Shown here piece after piece: positions 46,460 to 57,116 of a DNA stretch of 64,000 nt (position 1 is its first letter; the number at the start of each line of letters is the position of its first letter). Source of the DNA: Paraphoma chrysanthemicola (lineage: Eukaryota; Ascomycota; Dothideomycetes; Pleosporales; Phaeosphaeriaceae); assembly GCA_020744225.1 (NCBI GenBank), contig JAGMWG010000010.1, positions 558,001 to 622,000 on the forward strand, written 5' to 3'. Position numbers and translations under genes: made by a program. The notes beneath the pieces were generated by a model. It was not told the DNA's origin. It did no database searches and saw only the letters and a list, made by a program, of their open reading frames with translations.

Positions 46460-46960
46460 CTATTTTTTGTACCTGCGATCACCTTGCTCGGTCCACTTTC
46501 TATACGCAAACCCATCCTGCAACTTCTCTGCCTTCGCCGTCTTCCCTGCTTTGCTCGATTCTCTCACGATGCTTGCGTCGTCATCAGCACCCTCCCAGAT
46601 CTGCCCATATCCCTGCATCATCGCCCTCTCATACTTGAACTCACCCCTCCCCTTCCTCTCCACCAACGTACGAGAGCTCTCTTCCCAGCCCATCGTCCAC
46701 GACTTGTCGGAAATGCCGCCAGATTTATGAGGATCGAATCCGTCCGAACAGGGGTTGAGTTCAGATCGTGTGTCCAAAGAGTCGGTAGGAGGGCAGGCGC
46801 AGGAGGAATCTTGCTGGGAGAGATGGTCGTGTGGGCGTGGAAGTGCGCACGAGAGACATGGCGAAGCTGTCTTTTGGTCGAGAAGTAGGAGGTCCAGTTT
46901 GTTGTCAGTGTCCAGATTTGGGTTGACCTGGCCGAGTTGAGGATTGACAGGCACTCGCAT
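46460..46960 (-). CDS. Small hypothetical protein, 166 aa
   Basis: This is a single-exon ORF. The N-terminal two thirds are polar and Ser/Asp/Cys-containing. The C-terminal part (FKYERAMMQGYGQIWEG, then SSKAGKTAKAEKLQDGFAYR and a basic end) has the charge pattern of a real helical protein. No family is recognised. The ATG at 46960 (MRVPVNPQLG) is the first in frame. Confidence 0.45.
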   Translation of the reverse strand: MRVPVNPQLGQVNPNLDTDNKLDLLLLDQKTASPCLSCALPRPHDHLSQQDSSCACPPTDSLDTRSELNPCSDGFDPHKSGGISDKSWTMGWEESSRTLVERKGRGEFKYERAMMQGYGQIWEGADDDASIVRESSKAGKTAKAEKLQDGFAYRKWTEQGDRRYKK

Positions 46961-47567
46961 TGCGTGTGGTGTGTATGTGTGTTTTGTATGGATAGTTGGT
47001 AGATGTGTTGATGTATCTTTAAAACTGTGTAGCTGTGTTTGTTGGGCTTGAATGGCGGGCCTGGATGTTGGGATGAGACGATTGTGCTTGGTCCGCAGAC
47101 GTTCTTTTGGATATCGGTTGTCGCAGTGCGCGTTTGTGCTCTCAAGACAGCAGGTTTAGTAGCCAGTCAGGCGCTTGGTCGTACAGTCTAGTGTCCTGAT
47201 CAATGTCTGAGACACAAGACGATGTCTCAATCTCCTTCACCATCCTACGCGCACAAGGCACCTCAGCAGTGACTTGCGTCCGAGCAAATGAAGTTATATT
47301 TTTCGCAGAAATTAATTATACAAGAAAGAACTACCGTCTGTCATCGTCAAAGTCGTCGTCGTATGCTCGTAGCCTGCGAGGCTCGCGGGAGAAAGTCGAC
47401 AAGTGCTGAAATGCAAGCAATGCTAAAAGTGCTGCAACGCCGAATGCTAAAAAGATATCGTAGAAGGCAATGAAGACATGGCGAGAAGAATTACCACGCC
47501 ATGCGCATATCGAGCGCTATGCAGGAAAGAACCAAAGAAAGAGCTCCAGCAAATCTCCGGAGAGAGG
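46961..47567. other. Intergenic region, 0.6 kb
   Basis: This lies between two minus-strand genes. It should contain the promoter of the 166-aa ORF and the 3' UTR of the next gene. No motif is assigned. Confidence 0.45.
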
Positions 47568-48839
47568 TTAGAACATCTCGTGCTCCAGCCCACCATACCC
47601 ATCATCCCTTATCCTTACCTTCTTGCCCTCCAGGCCGTTCGGTATAGCAGGAATCGGCGGTACCTTCTTCCCATCCGGGACTATCCTGACCACCTCCTCT
47701 TTCTTCAGCTCGCTCCTCGACAACCGCTTGCTCAGTCGCGAGCTCTGGCGCTTCAGCTTCTTGCCGCTGGACGTGGACTTGACGCGCTTGATGGTGCGCT
47801 GGTCGGGTTCGCTGGCGGACATGGAGATGTCGCCCTCGCTGTCGGTGGGGATGGGTTTGTAGGTCTCGTCGTCGTCGTTGGTGGTGGCTTTGCGCTTCTT
47901 GACAATTTTGCCAACGGGTTTCGGTGAGGGTGCAGGTTCGGAAGTGCGGACGTCATCGGTCGAATGCGACTCTTGAGTCGGCTGAGTGTCTTGCGAGCCT
48001 TCGGGGTCGGTGAAGATTTGCGTTGCCTGGCTTGTGTCTGGCGTGGGCGTGGGTGGTAGGAACGTTGGCAGCGGAGGGACAGGCGGGAGTTCTTTCTGCA
48101 GGACGGTGTGGAGCTCTTTTCGAGCAGACGCCAGCTTGACTTCGAGGTTAGACACGCGCTTGGAGAGCTTCTTCTGCTTCTGCAAGTCTTTCTTGCTTGG
48201 CGATCGGTACAGGCCAGGCGTTCGTGGTGTTGACGCCGGGGCAATGTGTTCGGCGACTGCTACTGTCAGTACCTGATTGTCCGACCCATCTCGAGTAGGC
48301 GCAGGGAGCGTACCGCATTTGTGCGACCGAGGCGTCAAGGCGGGCCTGACAAACACCTTGGGCGTGGGAAGCAGCCCCTGTTCCTGCGCAAGCTTGAGAG
48401 CCTGGTATGCCTCGTCCGCAGCTTGCTTCCGTTCTTCAAGAACCTGCTTCTCCTTGTCGCGCTCGGCATCCGCATGACCTGCTTTTCGCTTTCCCAGCAC
48501 GCTGCCGAAGCCCGTAAAGACCGAGGCAAATGCGCGCGAGAATCGTCCAAAAGTACCTCCCTCGGTCGTTGGCGGCGGAGGAACTGGCGCAGCAGAAGTG
48601 AAGATGCCGGCCCCTACAGCAGATGGAGCGCCAAACGCGGGCGGTGTGATGCGTCTTGATGGCGGCCCTTTGCGTGTGGGCGGCGCCTTGCTTTCCTCAT
48701 TGAACTTCTCAATCATGTCTTCTATGCCAATGTCTCTCCAAAGCTCGTCTGGCGGCGGACGGATCGAGTTGGTTGTGTTTGTGTGTTCCTTGAAGCGCGA
48801 GGTGCGTGGCTGCGCTGGCGTTTCGGCGTCATCGCTCAT
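47568..48839 (-). CDS. Uncharacterised basic, probably nuclear protein, about 404 aa
   Basis: The frame is open from 48839 to 47568 (423 codons). A canonical 57-nt intron (48257-48313; G|GTACGC, TACTGAC branch, TAGCAG) lies inside it and keeps the frame, so the spliced product is 404 residues. The N terminus has ELWRDIGIEDMIEKFNEESK, then TFGRFSRAFASVFTGFGSVLGKRK cut by Gly, a short coiled coil (EKQVLEERKQAADEAYQALK), a second coiled coil (KKDLQKQKKLSKRVSNLEVK), a Pro/Thr-rich acidic linker with SPKPVGKIVKKRK, and a basic RQSSRLSKRLSRSELKK block. The basic blocks suggest nuclear location. It is a conserved-looking fungal protein of unknown role. Confidence 0.75.
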   Translation of the reverse strand: MSDDAETPAQPRTSRFKEHTNTTNSIRPPPDELWRDIGIEDMIEKFNEESKAPPTRKGPPSRRITPPAFGAPSAVGAGIFTSAAPVPPPPTTEGGTFGRFSRAFASVFTGFGSVLGKRKAGHADAERDKEKQVLEERKQAADEAYQALKLAQEQGLLPTPKVFVRPALTPRSHKCGTLPAPTRDGSDNQVLTVAVAEHIAPASTPRTPGLYRSPSKKDLQKQKKLSKRVSNLEVKLASARKELHTVLQKELPPVPPLPTFLPPTPTPDTSQATQIFTDPEGSQDTQPTQESHSTDDVRTSEPAPSPKPVGKIVKKRKATTNDDDETYKPIPTDSEGDISMSASEPDQRTIKRVKSTSSGKKLKRQSSRLSKRLSRSELKKEEVVRIVPDGKKVPPIPAIPNGLEGKKVRIRDDGYGGLEHEMF

Positions 48840-49277
48840 GGCTGCGGGCGTGCCACGTGGGCAGTCAATGGTCCAGTCCGAGTGTCCAACGTGCGGCCAA
48901 ACTGGCGGGGTGGAAAGGACGTGCCTGGTGAGTAGGCGACGAGTATTAATGCAAGGGCGCGGGTTCGCGTGGGAGTGTTTGTTTGGGAAGTTGGGGAAGC
49001 GGATATTACACTATCTGGACCCTGCGTCATTCTTGGCATCCATTCACGCGCTACGATAATCTTATTCGGCTGCTTGCCTCGAGTGTAGCCTCACAGAGCA
49101 GCCCCAGCGGAAGACCCAGACCGCCGGGCAATGTCATCTCCATACACCATACGATTATGTGGGGAAATCCGACTGACTAGAGATCGTGTATACCGTACGC
49201 CGACCATGCTAAAGTGCTGCTTTGCTACATTACTTTGTCTGCCGTGAACCGTTCTGCTCCTGCCCATCCCTGCACTT
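48840..49277. other. Intergenic region, 0.4 kb
   Basis: This is the 5' flank of the 404-aa gene and the 3' flank of the receptor gene. No motif is assigned. Confidence 0.45.
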
Positions 49278-50745
49278 TTAATTTCGCGCATCCCTCCTGT
49301 CATCCACAAACACACTCCAGTTCTTCTGAACAGTGATGCCACCATTCAGGCCTACGTTCTCATGTCTTCGTGATGAGTCGTCGCTCACTCTTCCTAACTC
49401 AATCTCTGTAACGTTTTTTGCGCGGACATTCTTATTGATCGTGTTGAGGCTCTCTTCATCGTCATCCTGCTTCGAAGTGCCCGCAAGAGTCGAGAACATG
49501 CCTCCCGTAGCGCCAAGCTTGCGAGGTCTCGACGACTTGGATGTCGACCGAAGATGGCCACCCGTACTCGAGAAGTCGTTCTTGGGATCGGGTGTCTGCA
49601 TGTCGGAACGTCGAGTCGCGACAAAGGAGAACAGCCTGTCCAACTTCAACATGGCAAGTGCGGGCTTCAAGCTGGGTAGGCACGCGCACGTCAGGCCAAT
49701 GTTGACCTCGACGATAGACCAAACAATGATCTCGCGGAAATTGTACGTGACGTCGCCGGCCGTCGAAATAGGTATCTGGAGGAAGATGATGAGGCGGACA
49801 AGCGAGACGACTGCGATGAAGATTCCGAGTGCGAAGATGCCGGCGAGGACGATGCGCTGTGCGACTGGCGCATGAAGTCTCATGACATACGGTAGGGGCA
49901 TGATGACCAGTACCAAATCGAGAACAACGTTAGGGATAGAACCGCCAAGATAGATTGAGCGAAGGGGAATGCATTTCGCGCCGACAATGGTGACATCCCA
50001 GGCAGCCTGCACGGGAATGCAGGAGAAAATAACGCATAGAAGCTAAGATGATTAGCATACTTTGACTCAAGTTGTGCTTCGGCAAAGATTTGAACGTACG
50101 ATGGCAATGCACCAGGCTAGTGACATGAAGGTAACGATGTAGATGACGATCGAGGCAGTCACGCCGAACAGCCGCCAGTAGAATGCGAGAATCGAGAGCT
50201 TGATAGTCGTGATGCTGAGTGTGTACAGGATATTGGCGATGAAGATGTTCTTGAGGAAGTCCTCAATGCGGCTCATGTCCGTTATGGTTGGGAGGTGTAC
50301 TCCTAGCGACTTGCGCATTCCTTCATACAGTCAGTTCCGACGAAATACATGTGTTGTGGGAGACCGAGCATACCGATGATGCACACATAGAAGAAGCAGT
50401 TCGCGATCAGCAGCGCGATGATGGTGATGTAGTCATCGAGGCGAATGTTGCTCCATCCTCCAGACTTCTTTCTGCAGTACAGCTTCAATGGCACAAAAAT
50501 CATAATCAGGATGTAAGTGAAACATGCTACGCCATCGAGACGCCGACGATACGCCTCACTGAGAATTCGTCAGCCGTGTGGTCTACTGTTGTACTATGTA
50601 CAAATCCTCGAATCTTCTCAACACAGTGACGATCCAGCGTCTCATACCAAGGCCTCGCGATACCATTGGCACGTCGTAGATCTGAAAGGCAAAGAACGTT
50701 GAACTGAAACACTTACATGCTTTCTTCTGGCGCAATCCCAGACAT
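49278..50745 (-). CDS. PTH11-like integral membrane receptor (fungal rhodopsin-type domain), 399 aa
   Basis: Minus-strand exons 50717-50745, 50374-50558, 50100-50320 and 49278-50042 join in phase. The 10-residue first exon (MSGIAPEES) runs into IEAYRRRLDGVACFTYILIM. Seven hydrophobic helices can be counted, among them FTYILIMIFVPLKLY, IALLIANCFFYVCIIG, ANILYTLSITTIKLSILAFY, VVLDLVLVIMPLPYVM and IVLAGIFALGIFIAVVSLVR. The conserved loops KSGGWSN.RLDDYITI and the FR/YNFREIIVWSIVEVNIGL segment are typical of SAT4/PTH11-type proteins. A long cytoplasmic Ser/Arg-rich tail follows. The family is linked to surface sensing in plant-associated fungi; the ligand is unknown. No CFEM domain is present. 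Confidence 0.88.
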
Positions 50746-52181
50746 CGTGATGCTTGTCTATACCGGTAAACTTGAGGATCAAGAGTCGAGAAGCAGTACC
50801 CAAATCGAAAGACCCTTCGAACTGAAGTAGCTACCACATGAAAGACCCGCTGGAAACCAGGGAAGAGAATACCCGCTACGCCTTCCAACACCCATGTCGC
50901 AGAGAAAGACACTGACACCGAGAGACTGGACGCGATGTTGGGACTGCTGAAGATCTGTCGCAGGTTGGTCATGGCTGCGAATCGTTCATCCCTGTCGCTC
51001 AAATTGCCGCATACGTACAGCCTCCACATTTCTGCATGAAGAGAAAAGCTGGATTTTACGCTACACCATACGGAATATGTTCGAGACTTGGATGCCTTCC
51101 TGCTGGTTATATCGACTTGTCTTGAGATACGAATGTATCATTTCTTCTTCGTGTGCAAGGCTTTCCCTTACTGTGCCTGTGTCTGGTCCTTCACATGCAA
51201 CTTTACCGTGCATATACCCATGTATGGGTTTCTGTCAACGACTGTAGATCTCTTGCTATGCTGATGGCACTTTTCAATGCGCTGGGTAGTCTGGCGCGGC
51301 TTCGGGAGCGCTGTCCATTTGTAGTCAGGTCTGAAGCAGACCAACCGTTGGCTCCTGAAGATCAGGACCCAATCCAGCCAAATCACGACTGAATGGGAAT
51401 TTGGATCCCGCGTTGACAGGTGAAGAGTGGAGTATGAGGCGAGCTATGCCGAATGCTTCGTTTTTGCGGCAGGCGCCGCAAGGGTCGGCACTTCGGCAAC
51501 ACTACCATAAGTAGACGTTTTGTGTCCACTTCCACGTTCTCGTACCTGACTCAAGCGAGGTTTAATTGCTCCGCTCTTTCCACGTATGCACGAGCATGGT
51601 TGCAAGGTTGCGATGAAAGGCCCATTACGATGTGGCGGATGACAGCCAATTGGCGCGGAACCTTGTACCCAGCAAATGCACATGTCAAACTGAGTCTTGC
51701 TCGACACAAAGCTGCTGCGAAAAAACTAACAGTATAGCATGAAGATAAAGAGTGGTGTGGCAGTAGAAACTGTCGATGAACGTCGATGATCGATACCAAA
51801 ACGGTGAAGAAGCCCTCGCTGACATGTACTGGTGGCCTCTGTAGCTCAATTTCGTCTATGCCCGAATCGTCATTAGTAAAGCCAACCGAGCTGTCGCCGA
51901 GCTTTCTGCAACGCATGGTTCTCCTCAAGGTGGACACCAGGATAAAACACCACTGAACGCCTGAGCGGAGAGATGCGGCAGGGACGAGAATCGGCAAACG
52001 GCGTTGAATACCTCGTTAGGAAGCGCTAGCAGGGCTGTCAGCAACACGGGCAGCAAGTCAGATACTGATGAGCTTGCTGACCACACGAGAGATCTGTGCA
52101 CTTACTAAAAGACTCCTTGCGACTTGTTCCATTGGTAACCCCAATTCGACGTCGTACATTGAGGGCATTTCGAATTAACAA
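50746..52181. other. Divergent intergenic region, 1.4 kb
   Basis: This holds the 5' flanks of the receptor gene (minus) and the P450 gene (plus). A 148-codon minus ORF (51551-51997) is open but shows no known family. No other structure is seen. Confidence 0.45.
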
Positions 52182-53927
52182 ATGGTGAAGATGGCCGTTC
52201 AGGAATCGCTCTCAGGTGTTCCGAGCCTGTTCATCCTGGCAACTTCCCTCGCGTTATCATTTTTGGTCTATACAATTGTGTATCGTCTCTTCTTCCACCC
52301 TCTCGCCAAGTTTCCTGGTCCATTTTGGGCTCGGTTGACGGTGCTACCATCCTGGTGGCACACACGCACTGGGGACCGTCACGTCTGGCTGTATAGCCTG
52401 CAGGAGAAATACGGTAGGCGGGACAATCTCATGTCTACAACCCAGCTTGACGTACTCAGGGCCTGAATTTCGTTATCGTCCGGATAGCGTTGTGCTTAAT
52501 ACTCCTTCCGCCTACAAGAAGATTTTCGGCCCGAAAGGAAATGTGAAGAAGGGTATATACTACAAGATTTGGCCACGCAATGTCCATACTATCAACACAT
52601 GGAGCAGCACAACCATTAGTATGCATGCTCGGAAGCGGCGTGTCTTGAATTACGCTTTCTCTGAAGCTGCATTACGGGAGGCTGAGGTCTTCTTGCACTC
52701 CAACATCGACAGATGGCTTGAGCTGCTTGGACAGACCGAGGGCAACAGCCCATGGACAGACCCCAGGAATATGTGTAACTGGCTCGACTGGCTCGTATTT
52801 GACATCCTTGGCGACTTGTGCTTCGGCCAAAACTTCAACATGAAAGAGCCGGACAGCAACTTGCGCCACATCCCTGAGGTGATGGTGTCCTTCTTGGAGC
52901 TACTTCATCCGGTGAGTTCCTTTCTTAATCAAATCGCTATTACAATTTGTGCTGACGCTCATAGATTGGATTTGGTCCATTTGGTAACATCTGGGTATGG
53001 CTCAAGCCGCGCGGTCTTGATCAGCTCTTAACAGTGGCTGTGCCGCCGGTGGTGAAGGAATGGCAGAGCTTTGTAGCAAAGTGTCTTGATGACCGATCCA
53101 AGGTCGAGCAAGAGCAGGAGAAGAACCCAAAGCCTGAGGGCGAAGTTAGAAAAGACTTCTTCCACTGGCTATTTAAGGCCGTCGATCCGGAGACTGGCAA
53201 ACGTGGATACGACCTCGATGAGTTGTACGCCGAGTGTGAGTTGCTCACCATCGCTGGCTCGGATACCACGTCTCTTGTTTTGTCAGCTGCATTCTTCTAC
53301 CTCATTCGCCATCCGGAAGTCCAAGAGAAACTAAGGGAAGAGATACTTGCTACCTTTTCACACTACAGCGAGATCAAGTCTGGTAGCAAGCTTTCTTCTT
53401 GCAAATTTCTCACAGCATTTCTCCAAGAAGCGATGAGGATGGCCCCACCAGTTTCAGCAGAACCCAGTCGAGAAGTACTTCCAGGAGGGACAGTTGTCGA
53501 CGGACACTACATACCAGAAGGACTTCACGTCAGCACAGGACTGTACTGCCTGAGCTATAACAAGGAAATCTACCCAGAGCCCTTCACATTCCGACCAGAG
53601 CGTTGGATCGTAGATGAAGACGGCGAGCAGGGATCCTCGGCGGAAAGCGTTGCTCTGGCCGAAGATAGCTTCTGTGCTTTTTCGACTGGATCCAGAGGCT
53701 GTGTAGGCAAGAATTTAGCATGGCTTGAGATGCGTCTTGTTATAGCTAAGACACTATGGAAGTTGGAATTCCAACGCGATCCAACCAACAACCTCGGTGG
53801 CGGCGATCCAAATGGCAAGCCTGGACGTCGAGTGGTGGACCAGTACCAAACATACGATATCTTTGTATCAGGAAGGAAGGGACCAGTGGTCCAGGTGAAG
53901 AAAAGGGATGTGTCACTAGCTCAGTAA
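52182..53927 (+). CDS. Cytochrome P450 monooxygenase, 548 aa
   Basis: Exons 52182-52413, 52460-52911 and 52965-53927 join in phase. An N-terminal anchor (LFILATSLALSFLVYTIVYR) is followed by the FHPLAKFPGP proline hinge, so it is an ER membrane enzyme. The I-helix oxygen motif AGSDTT is at residues 325-330, the K-helix ExxR (EAMR) at 383-386, FRPERW downstream, and the heme loop FSTGSRGCVG at 467-476 with Cys474 as the iron ligand. It is a class II fungal P450 of the type common in secondary metabolism and detoxification; the substrate cannot be told. It is convergent with an FAD monooxygenase. Confidence 0.93.
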
Positions 53928-54324
53928 GGGAAGCAAAATTCAGATCGTTACGATATGCTTGACGCGCCTTGAGGTAGGACCGATGCTTGTCAAGCATGCC
54001 TGTACTTATCGCCTGCACGCGTCTTGCCTAAGTAAACGCGCTCACGCCTGCGCATATGAGAGCTCGCTGTTGTGTTGATGCAGGTCAGGTTTCTGGTTGG
54101 TGACGTCTCCCGATGTTGCTAATTGGGCTATCATGTGACAGATGTGGCAGGAAAGCGTCGCTGACCGGTGAGGCAGCTTCGGTGACCGATCTGCGACAAT
54201 GATTCCCCATCATCACGCTTTGCATCTTTCTTAATACTTTCCAAGACGTGCATTCGAATTTTAAACTAGTACTATCTATAACGGAGCTGAGAATGTAATG
54301 CCACCATCTTTGCCTCTCACGTCT
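53928..54324. other. Convergent intergenic region
   Basis: This holds the 3' UTRs of the P450 and FAD monooxygenase genes. No other signal is seen. Confidence 0.45.
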
Positions 54325-55605
54325 CTACCATCCATACTCAGGCAACTTCCACGTCTCCTCTGAGTCCCCACCAAAGCACCACATGAGCATCTGTGGTATT
54401 TTCAAGGCAGTCACGACTCTCATCACAGTGTGGAAGACCCACAAACCCAACTTGGTTTGGGGGTTGGCTAACTGCATACCTCCAAAGTTCATTCCCTGGT
54501 TCTTCTCCACATACGGGCGAAAGCACTCCTCGTACTTGCGTAGTGCGTCCTCGACCTGACTTGACGACTCGATCTTCGCCAACTCGCCGGAGATGCAGTA
54601 TGCGCCGGTCATCGCCAGACTGGTACCGATGCCCATGGTTGCGAATGCAGCGTCTCCCAGTGTGACGCACCGGCCCTTTGCCCACTGAGGTGTTACAACA
54701 CGACACCATTGCGACATGTAGAAATCCTCCGTCTTGTCTAGGCCATCTAGAAGTCGTTCACTCTGCCAACCCGCGTTTTGGAAGCGCTGGCGGAGATACT
54801 TCTTCTGTGTCGCCACGTCCGCATGCACAATCTCTTCGAGTTCGGGGTCGCACTCTGCTTTCGAGTTGCAAATGGTGAGATAAACTCCCATCGTCTTGCC
54901 GCTACAGTGCGGGCGTAAGTGCATGGCTAAACCGCCAGGTAATGTACACCATCGCCACAGCCGGTCGTCTTCTGGAAGTCGTGGAATAGAAAAGAACCCA
55001 ATGTACAACCCGGATGGTTCGACAAACTTCTTCAAGTCCTGCTTGCCGAACATTAAAGCGCGGGTCTTGGAAGCGATGCCGTCTGCGCCGACTACGACAT
55101 CGAATTTCTGGTTGGGTACCTTGCCGTTGGCAAAGTACACGTCCACACCAGTACCATCCTCCCGCTCTTCGAGTGCCTCCACGTATTCGCCGTACACGAC
55201 GTCAATCTTCACGTCTTTCTCTCTCGCCTCGGTCACTCCTTCAAGGAGCAAGCCGGCCAAGTCGCCACGCAAGATCTCGTACTCGCTGCTCGCACTTTGG
55301 TGCTTCGCATCTCCAGTCGACGGGAATTCTGCGATAACGGAACCTTTAGCATTGAGGAATGCTAGACCTGTTTCCGTAGTGTGTCTGGCTTTGATCTCAG
55401 GCTCCAACCCGAGTTTTCGAATCACATCGACACCTGGTCCTCGAATATCGACGGCCTGACCCGTGGTCCGCGGTACTGGCGAGCGTTCGACAAGTGTGAT
55501 TTGCGGCGTCATCTTGAATCCAGGCTGGCGGGCAAGCGTAAGTGCCAACGAAGCACCTGCGACACCCGCGCCCGAGATCAGGATGTTTAGTGGTTGTTGC
55601 GACAT
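54325..55605 (-). CDS. FAD-dependent aromatic-ring-type monooxygenase, 426 aa
   Basis: This is a single exon with a normal family length. The Rossmann dinucleotide fingerprint GAGVAG is at residues 12-17 (in LISGAGVAGASLALTLARQP), the DG motif in VVGADGIASKTR at about 175, and the GD motif in GRCVTLGDAAFATMGIGTSL at 317. This is the layout of group A flavoprotein hydroxylases (UbiH/PHBH/salicylate hydroxylase type), which use NAD(P)H and O2 to hydroxylate an aromatic or similar ring. No membrane segment is obvious. Next to a P450, it could act on the same compound, but the substrate is not evident. Confidence 0.92.
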   Translation of the reverse strand: MSQQPLNILISGAGVAGASLALTLARQPGFKMTPQITLVERSPVPRTTGQAVDIRGPGVDVIRKLGLEPEIKARHTTETGLAFLNAKGSVIAEFPSTGDAKHQSASSEYEILRGDLAGLLLEGVTEAREKDVKIDVVYGEYVEALEEREDGTGVDVYFANGKVPNQKFDVVVGADGIASKTRALMFGKQDLKKFVEPSGLYIGFFSIPRLPEDDRLWRWCTLPGGLAMHLRPHCSGKTMGVYLTICNSKAECDPELEEIVHADVATQKKYLRQRFQNAGWQSERLLDGLDKTEDFYMSQWCRVVTPQWAKGRCVTLGDAAFATMGIGTSLAMTGAYCISGELAKIESSSQVEDALRKYEECFRPYVEKNQGMNFGGMQLANPQTKLGLWVFHTVMRVVTALKIPQMLMWCFGGDSEETWKLPEYGW

Positions 55606-57116
55606 GATTATAACGTTGAGATAATAATCAGAGAAGTTGAATTGAGGTCGTCAAGGTAAGTGACAAGGACCTTTCACGCCGGTTCAAACACCTTCTTAAC
55701 CAGCATGGCAGCCTGACCCCACAACAAATTCAAACCCCCGAGCAAACTATCACAATGCGCATAGCAGCGCCCGAAGGCCCCGAAACCCCGAGGCGACACG
55801 TTGTTCGCAGATAAAATGTGATGCATCGTGTGGCTTTGCGCACCCCTTGCGCAACCAATCAAACAAAGTGACGTCATCAACGGCGCTGCACATCGCGCCT
55901 GGACCCTGCCCATCGTGGGAGGCCTCGCCAAACTTTACAGGTAGATTGCGCACCAGGACAGCCGCATCGAGTTTATTTCGGGATAAGTAGTATGGGAAGT
56001 GGCTGTTTTATGGATGAGCCGGACTCTGTAACGGCCGATCCGACTCCGACTTCTGTTCGTGAGGTTCAGGCAGCAGTGAAGGATAGGGTCCGATGCGCCG
56101 AAAGGATCGGGGCGGGAGATTGTGCAACCACCGTGTCACACTTGATGATCGGATTTGGAGTGCGCATTCAGGAGGGTAAAATCTAGAGGGATGCATTAAC
56201 TGACTGTTGATCGGTTTGTCTCTCTGGAAATCTTGTCCACGTCGCGAGAATACCTCAATGTGACTACCTGACACTTCCATCTGTCGACTCCATTCCAAAA
56301 CTTTCTCATGCAACCCCTTCTATCATACACAAATCAAGGCAAGATATCGACAGCCCGACTGACTAGCTACTCAAGGCAATTCTGCCGGTTCGTGACGCAG
56401 GTAACATGTGATTTCAATGTGAACACACGCAACGGTAACACAGAGTGCGACATTACACAATACATTATACAACCTGAAGACAACCACGAGGCAGCGAAAA
56501 TTGTACACGCAACACCGCTCCATAGCGATAGTAGTCGGTTTCCTACGAATAGCAACCACTGCTTACCCACCACAATACCTCATGAGAATTCTCGTAGATT
56601 CTCCATAGCTGCCAGGTCATTCCGCGACCAAGCATAGCGAGTCCCAGAGGTAGTATGTATGCTGTTCAAACACTTACTTGCCATGAAATACCAATCTCGC
56701 TACAGATTGTTCAATGGTGGGCTATGTGTATAGCCTTCAGCTCGCTTCCCTCACAGAGAGCTATAACCTCAGGGGAGTCTATAGAGAGAAAGGGAAAATG
56801 AGAAGATGTTCTAACATTAGTTAAGGACCTGGTAGAGTCATCAACGAGACTAGGTTAGTGCACCCTCTTTCACACTTGATATCCCTTTCCAAGCTGGTTC
56901 GATGCATTGGTCAAACAGTGGGCTCAAGCTGATATGTGCTATAGTGAGGCGTGTGGTTGTGATTGGCAATATAACAGCAAGACTGCATTGTTTGAAAATA
57001 CTCATACATATTCGCTTCTCGGAGTAATATACCACATCTAATATCTATCAGGAGTAGCCTAACACGCTCGAACTGTTGACTCTATGTTCACTCACGTAGC
57101 CACGCGATGTAAATAT
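55606..57116. other. Intergenic region, 1.5 kb
   Basis: No coding pattern, tRNA or repeat is recognised. It should contain the FAD monooxygenase promoter and the acyl-CoA synthetase 3' UTR. Confidence 0.45.

Noticed and set aside
51551..51997. 148-codon minus ORF between receptor and P450
   Set aside because: It contains a few acidic, protein-like residues but no known family and no spliceable extension.
56880..56900. GGTTCGATGCA resembling a tRNA B box
   Set aside because: No matching A box or cloverleaf could be drawn around it.
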